Assembly: GCF_002196705.1 (NCBI RefSeq)
Contig: NZ_NADJ01000013.1
Span: forward strand, 85,622-149,621
Source: Desulfosporosinus sp. FKB
Lineage (GTDB): Bacteria; Bacillota; Desulfitobacteriia; Desulfitobacteriales; Desulfitobacteriaceae
DNA: 64,000 nucleotides
Direction of reading: 5' to 3'
The position numbers and the translations under genes are program-made. The notes beneath the pieces are model-generated. The model searched no databases, was not told where the DNA came from, and was given only the letters and a program-made list of their open reading frames with translations. This document shows positions 1 to 7,738 of the stretch, one piece after another; position 1 is the first letter of the stretch, and the number at the start of each line of letters is the position of its first letter.

Positions 1-1
1 T

Positions 2-280
2 AGTCAGCTTATAAATCTGTTTATGCAGTTTCGTCGCCAGGTCTTGCGCAGCCAACGGGAGTCCCCCCACGGCCCTGTTTTTAAAGAGATACTGGCTGAC
101 ATAGTGTGTGAGGGGCAGGAAAAAGGCGTATTCCGTAAGGATATCGCTGTGGGAATAATTATCGAAATGTTCATGGGCCTGATACAATCCACCATGAACA
201 GCAACCTGGAAATCCCATTTATGGATAACCTGAAACAAAAGCTATATTTATTCCTGGAAGGTCTTGGAGTAAAACAATAA
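2..280 (+). CDS. TetR-family regulator, C-terminal part (5' end outside window)
   Basis: The reading frame is open from base 2 and ends at a TAA at 278-280, so the start and the DNA-binding helix-turn-helix lie upstream of the window. The visible 90 or so residues are helical, with a stretch of the type FKEILADIVCEGQEKGVFRK followed by a hydrophobic helix and a conserved-looking GLI segment. This is the usual look of the ligand-binding/dimerisation domain of TetR repressors (family knowledge). The three copies of a 12-bp palindromic site just downstream fit an autoregulating or neighbour-regulating repressor (inference). Ligand unknown. Confidence 0.7.
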   Translation, partial: SQLINLFMQFRRQVLRSQRESPHGPVFKEILADIVCEGQEKGVFRKDIAVGIIIEMFMGLIQSTMNSNLEIPFMDNLKQKLYLFLEGLGVKQ

Positions 281-318
281 TCCTTATGCATTATTGGAAG
301 GAATAAAAGAGTTTAAAA

Positions 319-353
319 ATGAACATATTCAATTATGAATATGTTCATTTTTA
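319..353 (+). terminator. Hairpin after tetR, doubling as operator-like palindromes
   Basis: Thirteen bases at 319-331 pair perfectly with 336-348 around a 4-base loop and are followed by a short T-rich run, as in an intrinsic terminator. Each arm also contains the 12-mer TGAACATATTCA or its complement, very close to TGAACACGTTCA at 387-398, so the hairpin may also bind the TetR protein. Confidence 0.55.
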
Positions 354-398
354 TTGACTTCGAACACATTGCGGGTTAAAATAAAGTGAACACGTTCA
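354..398 (+). promoter_or_regulatory. Promoter with TetR-type operator upstream of the C_GCAxxG_C_C gene
   Basis: TTGACT at 354-359 and TAAAAT at 377-382 are separated by 17 bases, a good sigma-A type promoter. The inverted repeat TGAACACGTTCA at 387-398 lies immediately after the -10 box, where a bound repressor would block initiation. The site resembles the two palindromes of the hairpin at 319-348. Control by the TetR protein is inferred from proximity only. Confidence 0.55.
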
Positions 399-459
399 TA
401 TATGTATAAATTCATAAAAATATCTCAATAAAAAGCTAAAATTGTGGGAGGAATGCAAT

Positions 460-891
460 GTGAAGGTTTCCGATAAAGCGGTAGATATGATGAAGAACGG
501 CTTTTTATGTAGTCAGGCGGTTTTTTCCACCCTAGGGGAGCAGCTTGGAATGGACCGCAGCCAGGCCATTAAATTGGCCACCGGATTTGGGGCTGGGATT
601 TCTGGCACAGGTGAAATATGCGGCGCGGTTAGCGGAGGAATCATGGCTATGGGATTAAAGCACGGCAATGACGAAAACACCGTCTTCGATATGGGAAATA
701 GGACCTTTCCCTTAGCTCAGGAACTAATAGAAAAAATTAAGGTAAAACATGGCTGTTCCACGTGCAAGGGCCTAACTGGAATTGACTTTACTCCAGAAGG
801 ATCTAAGTTATTTAAGGAACAGAATATAGCAGAGAAAATCTGCTTTAATGTTATAAGAGATGTTATAGATACTGTGGAGGAGCTGTGGTAA
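460..891 (+). CDS. C_GCAxxG_C_C family protein
   Basis: About 143 residues. The family signature is visible: a Cys-Ser-Gln-Ala motif near residue 18, the glycine-rich TGFGAGISGTGEICGAVSGG block (the GCAxxG-type motif) and a paired HGCSTC motif near residue 105, plus a late Cys. These conserved cysteines suggest a redox-active or metal-binding role; function in the family is not established. The GTG at 460 is chosen as start because GGAGG (447-451) lies 8 bases upstream; the longer TTG reading from 442 would put the Shine-Dalgarno inside the gene. Downstream of the TetR operator, so probably repressed by it (inference). A truncated paralogue lies at 29210. Confidence 0.85.
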   Translation: MKVSDKAVDMMKNGFLCSQAVFSTLGEQLGMDRSQAIKLATGFGAGISGTGEICGAVSGGIMAMGLKHGNDENTVFDMGNRTFPLAQELIEKIKVKHGCSTCKGLTGIDFTPEGSKLFKEQNIAEKICFNVIRDVIDTVEELW

Positions 892-1043
892 GACGGTTAT
901 TACGGTACTGAAGCAGCTATTGCACCATCTTAAGGAAAGCTGAAATGTTGCTGAAGTATATCTAAAAGCTTATTGAAAACCGGCTGAGAGGACTTTAGTA
1001 TTTATAATCTCAAAACTTCAGATATGCGATTAAGGCTGTAGGT

Positions 1044-1088
1044 TATCAACCCTCATCAATTTTGTCGATGAGGGTTGATATTATTTTA
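1044..1088 (+). terminator. Intrinsic terminator
   Basis: A 14-bp stem pairs 1044-1057 with 1067-1080 around a short loop and is followed by TTATTTTAT. It closes the transcript of the C_GCAxxG_C_C gene. The 150 bases between the gene and the hairpin hold no recognisable feature. Confidence 0.7.
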
Positions 1089-1180
1089 TGTATGAAATAT
1101 TGATATTAAAACAGAGAACGGATATAATAAGAACACGAGTTCGATAAATGGCCAAATATATGTACTAAGAGGCGATAAAA

Positions 1181-1342
1181 ATGAGAGATGTCTGTACTGA
1201 GTGTAATGGGGAATCCCATTGTATAGAACTCTGCGAAGAGTGGTTAATTGCCCATGATCAATGCCCAGAGTGCCGAAACAAACTTCTACATATCGGAGGA
1301 TGCAGCGAATGTATTACGGGTGAATGGGCGAAATGCGGCTAA
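1181..1342 (+). CDS. Small cysteine-rich protein (53 aa)
   Basis: ATG at 1181 with AAGAGG (1167-1172) upstream; stop TAA at 1340-1342. The 53 residues contain nine cysteines arranged as CTEC, a CIELC pair, CPEC, CSEC and a near-terminal Cys, which looks like a zinc-ribbon or other metal-binding mini-protein. No family name can be assigned. The next gene starts two bases after this stop, so the two are probably co-translated. Missed by length-limited gene finders. Confidence 0.6.
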   Translation: MRDVCTECNGESHCIELCEEWLIAHDQCPECRNKLLHIGGCSECITGEWAKCG

Positions 1343-1343
1343 G

Positions 1344-1592
1344 ATGAAAGTCGTTATGGCTTCCATCGAAATGATTGCATGGTTTGATATCTCTGGTACA
1401 CCGCGTCCGATTCGTTTTCGACATGAGGGCGATGTCGTTAAGGTTGAGATGATTATAAGAATATCTGAAGAGAAAATTGCCGGAAACCGAATGAGGATTT
1501 ATGATTGTCAGAGTGAGATCCATGGGCTAATGAAACAATTTCAATTAAAGTATGAGCTAAATACCTGCAAGTGGTTTTTGTATAAGATTTAG
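1344..1592 (+). CDS. Conserved-looking hypothetical protein (82 aa)
   Basis: ATG at 1344, directly after the stop of the Cys-rich gene, gives an 82-residue product beginning MKVVMASIEMIAWFD and containing TPRPIRFR and ending CKWFLYKI. A longer reading from 1248 exists but overlaps the upstream gene in another frame, so the short start is preferred; its own ribosome site is weak, which fits translational coupling. The composition is that of a soluble small protein. I do not recognise a named domain. Function unknown. Confidence 0.6.
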   Translation: MKVVMASIEMIAWFDISGTPRPIRFRHEGDVVKVEMIIRISEEKIAGNRMRIYDCQSEIHGLMKQFQLKYELNTCKWFLYKI

Positions 1593-1661
1593 TGCTTGGA
1601 TTTTGGGATGCGCAAATTATATCAAAATGAACATTTGTAGGATGACTGGGAGGAACTTTTT

Positions 1662-2219
1662 ATGAGTGCATGTTTATGGCCTGGAAAAAATCAATTGATG
1701 AAAGAGTATCATGACAATGAGTGGTGTGTTCCAAGTCATGATGATTCATATATATTTGAAATGCTTATATTAGAAGGTGCTCAATCAGGATTATCATGGA
1801 ATATAGTACTTTCCAAAAGAGAAGATTATAAAAGAGCTTTCCACAATTTTGATATCACCTATTGCTCAATGCTAAGCGACGAAGAACTAGAAGGCATCAA
1901 AGGTCAATATAATGTTATTAAACATCTATCAAAACTAAAAGCTGTAAGAAGCAATGCCAAAGAAGTCATCAAAATCCAATCAGAATTTGGAAGTTTTTCG
2001 AATTTTTTGTGGCGTTACGTTGATTTTAAACCGATGATAAATAATTGGGAATCTGATGGAGATATTCCTGCTCAGACTACTCTGTCAGAACAAATCAGTA
2101 AAGATTTAAAACAACGAAATTTTAAATTTGTGGGCCCAGTAATAATATACTCATTTATGCAAGCAATAGGCATGGTTGATGATCATATAAGAACATGCCC
2201 TCACCATTTTAAGAACTGA
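1662..2219 (+). CDS. tag: DNA-3-methyladenine glycosylase I
   Basis: The 185-residue protein matches the Tag family over its whole length (usual length about 187). Visible hallmarks are the N-terminal Cys of SACLWPG, the YHDNEW motif near residue 17, LILEGAQSGLSW (the catalytic Glu and base-binding region), FKFVGPVIIYSFMQA and the C-terminal HIRTCPHH; Cys4, His17 and the C-terminal His/Cys build the structural zinc site. The enzyme excises 3-methyladenine from alkylated DNA. GGAGG precedes the ATG. A second, partial copy of the 3' half of this gene lies at 28361-28692. Confidence 0.95.
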   Translation: MSACLWPGKNQLMKEYHDNEWCVPSHDDSYIFEMLILEGAQSGLSWNIVLSKREDYKRAFHNFDITYCSMLSDEELEGIKGQYNVIKHLSKLKAVRSNAKEVIKIQSEFGSFSNFLWRYVDFKPMINNWESDGDIPAQTTLSEQISKDLKQRNFKFVGPVIIYSFMQAIGMVDDHIRTCPHHFKN

Positions 2220-2255
2220 TAAAACTTAAATAATATATAGAAGAAAAGGAATAAC

Positions 2256-2582
2256 ATGAAAGATATGAACTTAAGTGAAGTTGTTGAACGCTCTGTTCAA
2301 ATAAGAAAGCTCTATCACGATTTGGAAAAGTAGTACCATGAAAAAGAATGGTCAGTCGAAGAAGATGCACTAGCTTTTCTAACAGATGCTGGATTGGTAG
2401 GTCGTTTGACAATGTCTCAACAGGGGCGTTGGCCAACAAATGGGGAAACTGTACCTGAACTGGAATATAAGCTCGGCGAATGCATATGGTGGATAATTAT
2501 TTTGGCTGAACGCATGGATATTAAAATTTGTGAAGCAATGAAAAAATTCTTATCCAAAACAGAAAAACTTTTACAGGATTAA
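2256..2582 (+). pseudogene. MazG-like nucleotide pyrophosphohydrolase, interrupted by an amber codon
   Basis: ATG at 2256 (AAAAGGA upstream) opens a frame that stays in register to the TAA at 2580-2582 except for a single TAG at 2331-2333 after 25 codons. Read through, the product is about 108 residues: ...RKLYHDLEK-stop-YHEKEWSVEEDALAFLTDAG... then GRWPTNGETVPELEYKLGECIWWIIILAERMDI, typical of the MazG-like family. The amber codon sits in a Lys/Gln-rich stretch and would need only one base change from AAG or CAG. A downstream TTG at 2394 could restart but without ribosome site. A truncated copy of the gene's end also follows the tag duplicate at 28645-28691. Confidence 0.75.
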
Positions 2583-3146
2583 GTTAATAAGTAAGCGATA
2601 TTATTTATGAATATATGTCCATCTAGAGTGGACATAACCTTCTAATTTTCCAATTATAACGATTTATATGACATAGAGAATTGAAGTAATAACGAGTATT
2701 TGAAAGATCGCATTCATGATGAAAAACATCAAAACGCTGGAATTTCAAACACCAAAAGCAGCCTTGAAAGGCCGGTTTTGGTGTTTTTGGAGCAGTGGAT
2801 ATTCAGTTAACTTGTCATAGCACCCATTATCGGACTCATTTTATAAAGGTAAATACATGTCGAAGTACGAATACTTATTAATGAACGTTATAGGACAATT
2901 AGAAGTTGATTTCCTAATTTAATTTAATTGCATGAACATGAATAATAAAATGTTCCCTTCCGATCGAAGCTTGATAAGATTGGACACCTTATTATGAAAT
3001 ATCGTTAGGAGGCATAATTTCGAGTTCTAATTTTGGTGTTATAAACTAACTGGGTTTAATCAACATATTTACCAGTCATCTAAAAGCAGAGAATGACAGG
3101 AAATAATAATAGAATCGTGTTAATTTATGTTACAGGAGTGGATGCG
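2583..3146. other. Intergenic stretch with one terminator-like hairpin
   Basis: No gene supported in these 560 bases. At 2747-2756 AACACCAAAA pairs with TTTTGGTGTT at 2776-2785, with a small inner CCTT/AAGG stem and T-rich sequence after it, so transcription from the left probably ends here. The rest is AT-rich with stops in all frames. Confidence 0.5.
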
Positions 3147-4010
3147 ATGGAATGGCTTAATAAAATGATGGATGCTATTGATTATATGGAAGTGAATATG
3201 GTAGAGGGACTTAAAATCGAAAATATTGCACAAGTAGCATGTTCATCTCCATTTCATTTTCAACGGATGTTTCATATGCTTACAGGTTTTACGATTGCGG
3301 AATATATTCGCAACAGAAAATTGACGTTAGCTGCTCAAGAGCTGGCCATATCTTCGAATGTTAAAGTCATAGACATTGCATTTAAGTATGGCTATGATTC
3401 CCCTGAATCCTTTGCAAGAGCTTTCCGTAAAGCTCATGGAATTTCGCCATCTGAAGCGCGACAATCTGGAGTGAATCTCAAAGCATTTCCACGCATCTCT
3501 TTCCAATTATCATTGAAGGGAGACAAGGATATGGATTACAAAATAGTCCAAAAGAAAGCTTTTCAAGTAATAGGTAAGGAGCTCACTGTATCCACAAAAA
3601 ATCAAAAGCAATTACAGATGATCCCCCATTTCTGGGATGAATGTGAAGCGAATGGAGTTGTTTCTAAAATTTGTTCCCTAGATCCAAAGCAACCTTTGTT
3701 GGGCATCTGCATGGATTTTGAGCATGACAAAGAACAATTCTCCTATATGATTGCAATCGAAGATATCCAAAATTCAACGAATACTGAGTTAGAAAGGAGG
3801 GAAATCCCCGCATCTACATGGGCGGTATTTACATCGATAGGTCCGATGCCCCACGCTATTCAAACAGTATGGCATAGAATTTTCCAAGAATGGTTTCCGG
3901 CAACTGGATTTGAGCATGCTGGTACACCGGAATTTGAAGTCTATCCCCCTGGAGATGGTTCTGCTGAGGACTACCAATGCGAAGTCTGGATACCAATAAT
4001 TAAGAAATAA
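3147..4010 (+). CDS. AraC-family regulator with GyrI-like effector domain
   Basis: ATG at 3147 is chosen because CAGGAG lies 8 bases upstream; a longer ATG reading from 3093 has none. Residues 1-105 form the two-HTH AraC DNA-binding domain (VACSSPFHFQRMFH, then AFKYGYDSPESFARAFRKAHGISPSE). Residues 125-287 match the GyrI-like small-molecule binding fold (IPHFWDECE, PASTWAVFTS, WHRIFQEWFPATGFE, EVWIPI near the end). This N-AraC/C-GyrI architecture is known from regulators such as Rob-type and SbmC-related activators, where binding of small hydrophobic drugs triggers transcription. Target genes are not evident. Confidence 0.9.
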   Translation: MEWLNKMMDAIDYMEVNMVEGLKIENIAQVACSSPFHFQRMFHMLTGFTIAEYIRNRKLTLAAQELAISSNVKVIDIAFKYGYDSPESFARAFRKAHGISPSEARQSGVNLKAFPRISFQLSLKGDKDMDYKIVQKKAFQVIGKELTVSTKNQKQLQMIPHFWDECEANGVVSKICSLDPKQPLLGICMDFEHDKEQFSYMIAIEDIQNSTNTELERREIPASTWAVFTSIGPMPHAIQTVWHRIFQEWFPATGFEHAGTPEFEVYPPGDGSAEDYQCEVWIPIIKK

Positions 4011-4057
4011 CTTATGAAGACTAAACTTGCCATCTACCCCAATACAGAGTTATCATG

Positions 4058-4098
4058 TCCTACGTCCGGAATAACCCGGGCGTAGGATATTTTTTTGT
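4058..4098 (+). terminator. Intrinsic terminator
   Basis: TCCTACGTCCGG (4058-4069) pairs with CCGGGCGTAGGA (4076-4087, one mismatch) and is followed by seven Ts. It ends the AraC transcript and stands immediately before a serine-recombinase fragment; a comparable hairpin stands in the same place before the related fragment at 55722. Confidence 0.8.
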
Positions 4099-4157
4099 TA
4101 TCAATATGTTCCCACAAGCCTCACCTTTTAAATTCAACCAGGAAGGAAAGGAGACAT

Positions 4158-4565
4158 ATGAAAAAGTTACGAACCATTGAAAAAGCACCAGTCTTTAATG
4201 AAACTCTCAAGAAGCTTAGAGTTTGCGCTTACGTCAGGGTCTCAACTAACCAAGCCGAGCAGCAAGAGAGTTTTTCAGCCCACGCCCACGTCCAACATCA
4301 CACTTCCTTTATAAATAACAATCCAAATTGGATATTTGCAGGTATCTATAGTGATAATGCCCTATCCGGTAAGAACGCAGCAAAACGATCAGAGTTTATG
4401 AGAATGGTTCAGGATACAGAGAATAATAAGTTTGATTTGATTATTACGAAGTCCATAAGTCGTTTCGCTAGGAATACTCAAGATTGTTTGGAAACCGTCC
4501 GTAAGCTTAAATCACTTGGGGTAGGAGTTCAATTTGAAAAAGAACAAATTAATACTCTTAGCTGA
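4158..4565 (+). pseudogene. Large serine recombinase, N-terminal catalytic fragment
   Basis: ATG at 4158 follows AAGGAAAGGAG. The roughly 135 residues contain the resolvase catalytic domain start: CAYVRVSTNQAEQQESF (nucleophile Ser in RVST), GIYSDNALSGKNAAKRSEF, DLIITKSISRFARNT. It stops at INTLS where relatives continue into INTLTAESELML, and nothing of the recombinase/zinc-ribbon/coiled-coil half follows. There is also a local duplication (AHAHVQHH). It is closely similar to the broken copy at 55722-57032. A remnant of a site-specific integration module. Confidence 0.85.
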
Positions 4566-4643
4566 CGATATTTTCTGAAATATACTCTTCCGCCAGCCAA
4601 GACCCCACCAGGCTCAAACGGCATTTTTTTTGTATCCTCAAGG

Positions 4644-4709
4644 CACATTGGCGTAACTTCAATGACATTCAATTCATCAACACCAATGCACTTTGGGGTT
4701 ACTTCATTG
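4644..4709 (+). repeat. Two copies of a 21-bp motif CAYNTTGGNGTWACTTCAWTG
   Basis: CACATTGGCGTAACTTCAAT at 4644 and CACTTTGGGGTTACTTCATT at 4689 are variants of one motif. Two more copies occur beside the other serine-recombinase wreck, at 57496-57517 and 58199-58220. Read on the minus strand they would encode NEVTP[KMT]C. Meaning unknown. Confidence 0.45.
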
Positions 4710-4712
4710 TAA

Positions 4713-4787
4713 GTTTTTACGGAAAATATGTTTTCGTGAACGCAGCACGTCGAGACGGTGGTAGTATGTAGAAAACAGACAGTCTGA
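4713..4787 (+). pseudogene. Possible C-terminal remnant of a 23S rRNA (uracil-5)-methyltransferase
   Basis: One frame reads VFTENMFS-stop-TQHVETVVVCRKQTV-stop. The HVETVV ending preceded by MF is characteristic of the C-terminus of RlmD/TrmA-type methyltransferases. Only about 24 codons survive and an opal codon interrupts them, so this is at most a scrap left by recombination. Confidence 0.35.
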
Positions 4788-5020
4788 AAATCGCTATTCT
4801 GCGGGTTGCAGGTCTTGTCAATATTCAGAATTGCATTAAAAACACACAATGTTTTCAGCCTACGTCCACGGAAACATGTCAATAGGTAAAACGGGCAAAA
4901 AAATGCCTAATAATGTGTCACAGTGTCAGGGGACCCTTGAGACTGAGAAATCAGGTTTGTGTAATTTATACCACTGAGAATTAGACATAAAGAGCCGGTT
5001 AAATATCTTAGGATTAGCAT

Positions 5021-5058
5021 AAAAAAAGTCAGATCATTGATTGATCTGGCTTTTTTAT
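5021..5058 (-). terminator. Bidirectional terminator downstream of the LysR gene
   Basis: GTCAGATCA (5028-5036) pairs with TGATCTGGC (5042-5050). Seven As precede and six Ts follow the stem, so it can stop transcription in both directions; the nearest gene served is the minus-strand LysR regulator. Confidence 0.8.
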
Positions 5059-5166
5059 TTTCTTCTGACGAATTTCAAGATCTTATCTGAAATGAAGGAC
5101 AGTTAAGGAATGCTAGATTGAATTCAATATACCAACAACGCCGACTTATTTAATATCTGAATTTAT

Positions 5167-6057
5167 TTATAACCGTAACATTTGTCGAGTCAATTCCAGA
5201 AAGGATTTCAAAGTCGGTGATATCCACTTGTCTTTGTGATATACCAATTGAGTGATAAGTCGGAATTCAGGACCTGCCCAGGGTATTTGAACTAATTTAC
5301 CGGTTTCAACTTCCTGTTTAACGGCGGTTTCCGGTAACAATGTAATACCAATGCCACTTATAGTAAATTGTTTTATAGCCTGAATACTATTGGCTCCCAT
5401 TTTATATTTTGGTTGTACACTCGCCTCAGCTAGGATGTTTTCAAGAATAATCCTATAAGTACATTCATCCTCCGTTAAAATTAGGCTTTCTCCTTGCAAG
5501 TCTTCAGGATAAATCTCTTCCTTGGCAGCTAAATGATGATCGGGTGAGACCAGTACAGTCATTAGCTCAGGTGTTAATTCTTCAACAATGAATTCCTGAG
5601 TGTTTAGTTTCCGGTCAATAATAAATGTAGCATCAAGAGCGTTGGTTCGTAAAAGTCGAAGATTTTCACTGCAAACGCCGAAATTCATAACGATTTCTAC
5701 TTCTGGATAGCGGTTGTGGTATTCCTCAAATACTTTTGGAATGCGAGTTATAGATAGTGACTCAACCGTACCAACAGTTAATGTCCCTCTGGGGACTGAT
5801 GACGTTTCAGATATAACATTTCTGGCCTCAGATACAAGCTTTAATATTTGTTCCGCATAAGGTATCAACTTTTCAGCCTCTTGTGTTAGTGTAATTCGCC
5901 TACCTAAACGCTCAAACAACTTTACTCCCAGCGATTCCTCCAATAACTTGATTTGGGTAGTAACGGATGACTGGGCATAGCCTAGGGTTTCGGCGGCTTG
6001 AGTAAAATTTTCTAATTTAGCAATAGTCAAGAAGGTTTTTAATTGCCGTATTTCCAT
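5167..6057 (-). CDS. LysR-family transcriptional regulator
   Basis: 296 residues, normal LysR length. Residues 1-60 are the winged HTH (MEIRQLKTFLTIAKLENFTQ, then AAETLGYAQSSVTTQIKLLE); residues 90-290 are the periplasmic-binding-protein-like effector domain (GTLTVGTVESLS, GIGITLLPETAV). GGAGG stands 6 bases before the ATG. It is divergent from dapA with 195 bases between the starts, the standard arrangement for a LysR protein controlling its neighbour. It probably responds to a metabolite of the DapA/DapF-like pathway (inference). Confidence 0.92.
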   Translation of the reverse strand: MEIRQLKTFLTIAKLENFTQAAETLGYAQSSVTTQIKLLEESLGVKLFERLGRRITLTQEAEKLIPYAEQILKLVSEARNVISETSSVPRGTLTVGTVESLSITRIPKVFEEYHNRYPEVEIVMNFGVCSENLRLLRTNALDATFIIDRKLNTQEFIVEELTPELMTVLVSPDHHLAAKEEIYPEDLQGESLILTEDECTYRIILENILAEASVQPKYKMGANSIQAIKQFTISGIGITLLPETAVKQEVETGKLVQIPWAGPEFRLITQLVYHKDKWISPTLKSFLELTRQMLRL

Positions 6058-6087
6058 GGCGTTCCTCCGATAAACGATCGAGATCTT

Positions 6088-6112
6088 CGATTAAATTAAT
6101 CATATTAATCAA
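6088..6112. promoter_or_regulatory. Candidate LysR-binding site between lysR and dapA
   Basis: GATTAAATTAATC (6089-6101) is an inverted repeat, overlapped by ATTAATCATATTAAT. These fit the T-N11-A dyad pattern recognised by LysR proteins and lie in the divergent intergenic region, close to the lysR start. Confidence 0.5.
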
Positions 6113-6252
6113 TTTTACTGGTGCATCTCTTTATGATATGATCTTCTTCAAGAAAAGTCTAGTAATTAATTATAAAAATGGGAGAATAAGTGATTTTAGC
6201 GTTTCAATCTTAATCTATATTACACTAAACTTGTTAACTGGAGAGGATATTC

Positions 6253-7116
6253 ATGAAGGTTGAAGGAGTATTTGTCCCACTTGTAACACCTTTCAAAAAT
6301 GGCAAAATAGATTACAATTCGTTTAAAAGAATGATCGATTATTATATTAATAAAGGAGTAAGTGGCCTTATTCCATTAGCTACAACAGGAGAAATTCCAA
6401 CTATATCAGAGTATGAGTATGAGGAAATTATTGAAAAAACCATGGAATATAATAATAATCGTATTCCTGTTTATGTTGGATTAGGTGGAAATAATACAAG
6501 CAAAGCAATTAGCCAACTAAAATTGGTGGAAAAGAATAGGGTTAATGGAATTTTATCTGTATGTCCCTATTATAATAGGCCGAGCCAAAGAGGTATATTT
6601 GAACATTTTCGGAACATATCAGAAGCAACAAGTTTAGATATTATTATCTATAACGTACCATATAGAACTGGCAGTAATATTGCGAATGATACCGTTTATA
6701 AGTTGGCGGAGATTGAGAACATTGTAGCAATTAAGGATTCATGTGGAGATATAAGACAAACTAGTAATCTATTATTAAAGCCACCAGAAAACATTTCTAT
6801 TTTAACAGGTGAAGATGTATTCTATTATACGAGTTTAACCCTTGGGGGTAATGGTGGAATACTGGCCTCGGCACATCTGAATATTGAAGAATTTCTTGGT
6901 ATTTTTAATGCGATAAAAAACAATAACTATCAATTGGCATTAGCAAAATGGAAGAGTTTATTTAGGTTTATTCCTCTTTTATTTGAAGAACCAAACCCCA
7001 CACCGATTAAGTATTGTTTATTTAAATTAGGTATTATTGACTCTCCAGAAGTAAGATTACCGTTAACCGAAATTACATCACATTTAAAGGAATCACTCAA
7101 TAGAGTTTTGTTATGA
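6253..7116 (+). CDS. dapA: 4-hydroxy-tetrahydrodipicolinate synthase (DapA) or close relative
   Basis: 287 residues, a full (beta/alpha)8 barrel of the DapA/N-acetylneuraminate lyase family. Catalytic positions match E. coli DapA numbering exactly: Thr44-Thr45 (LATTGE), Tyr107, Tyr133 with Arg138 (YNVPYRTG) and the Schiff-base Lys161 (AIKDSCGD). It would condense pyruvate with aspartate semialdehyde in lysine/diaminopimelate synthesis; with this neighbourhood a related pyruvate aldol reaction is also possible. Start ATG with GGAGAGG upstream. Divergent from the LysR gene; followed by a strong terminator, so transcribed alone or with partial readthrough into the DapF-like gene. Confidence 0.88.
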   Translation: MKVEGVFVPLVTPFKNGKIDYNSFKRMIDYYINKGVSGLIPLATTGEIPTISEYEYEEIIEKTMEYNNNRIPVYVGLGGNNTSKAISQLKLVEKNRVNGILSVCPYYNRPSQRGIFEHFRNISEATSLDIIIYNVPYRTGSNIANDTVYKLAEIENIVAIKDSCGDIRQTSNLLLKPPENISILTGEDVFYYTSLTLGGNGGILASAHLNIEEFLGIFNAIKNNNYQLALAKWKSLFRFIPLLFEEPNPTPIKYCLFKLGIIDSPEVRLPLTEITSHLKESLNRVLL

Positions 7117-7210
7117 GTTAATGTCAGGACTAGCAGGAGGTCGCAGTAGGGTGAAACTTCCCTGTTTGTCTCGATCCAGGCAATACTATTATTATAACTT
7201 GATTGTTTAT

Positions 7211-7254
7211 ACACCCACCGAAGCGTTTTGGGCGTTTGCGGTGGGTATTTTTGT
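7211..7254 (+). terminator. Intrinsic terminator after dapA
   Basis: ACCCACCG (7213-7220) pairs with CGGTGGGT (7239-7246), extended inside by further pairs, and is followed by ATTTTTGTG. Confidence 0.8.
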
Positions 7255-7404
7255 GACACAATATGCAGGAAATAAAGGATAATGGTGGAATTTATAATAA
7301 GTCTCCGCGAACTCACTATCGCTAGCTTATTCTGTAAACTTCATCAAATGGTGAATTATCCCCTACGCATTTGTAGGAGATTGTGCTAATTGGAGGATTA
7401 TTAA

Positions 7405-7724
7405 ATGGATAAGCCTTTCTGCGAAAAACATACAGAGACGAAACTGTAACAATATTCGGTACTAAACCGAATAGAACAATTGAAGCTAAGATAAATACCA
7501 ATATTGGTGGCTTAAATATAATGCATATATTTACAAATAAAGTTCCTGCTTCTTATGATATTGCTCCATTTGTCAAGGGTCTAGCTGATGAAGGAGAGCT
7601 TGAATCAATGCATCTAGATTGGCAAATTATTAGTTCCACATCACATGTCTTTGAGGATGAGCATCCAGGTGTAGCCAAACATTTACATGCGTCGAATACA
7701 GTTGTAGCAAAGAAAAATGTTTAG
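7405..7724 (+). pseudogene. Unrecognised gene, probably frameshifted, upstream of the DapF-like gene
   Basis: ATG at 7405 has an excellent TTGGAGG 7 bases upstream but its frame stops after MDKPFCEKHTETKL. A one-base shift near codon 5 continues without stop as LRKTYRDETVTIFGTKPNRT..., then MHIFTNKVPASYDIAPFVKG through to HASNTVVAKKNV and a stop at 7724. The combined product would be about 106 residues and ends 14 bases before the DapF-like start, so the two form a transcription unit. I do not recognise the family. An alternative is that translation really starts at ATG 7521 (67 residues), but that has no ribosome site. Confidence 0.55.
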
Positions 7725-7738
7725 ACAAGGAGAAAACG

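Larger units (their letters stand above)
4566..5020. other. Gene-poor stretch after the recombinase fragment
   Basis: No intact gene. It contains two copies of a 21-bp motif (4644-4664, 4689-4709), a short rRNA-methyltransferase-like remnant (4713-4787), and otherwise unassigned sequence. A 117-codon open frame on the minus strand here has no ribosome site and looks accidental. Confidence 0.45.

Noticed and set aside
2331-2333. Pyrrolysine insertion at the amber codon of the MazG-like gene
   Set aside because: No methylamine methyltransferase context; other stop codons interrupt neighbouring genes in the same way, so simple mutation is more likely.
4529-4882. 117-codon open frame on the minus strand
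   Set aside because: No ribosome site, no recognisable domain, overlaps the recombinase fragment and the repeated motifs; most likely accidental.
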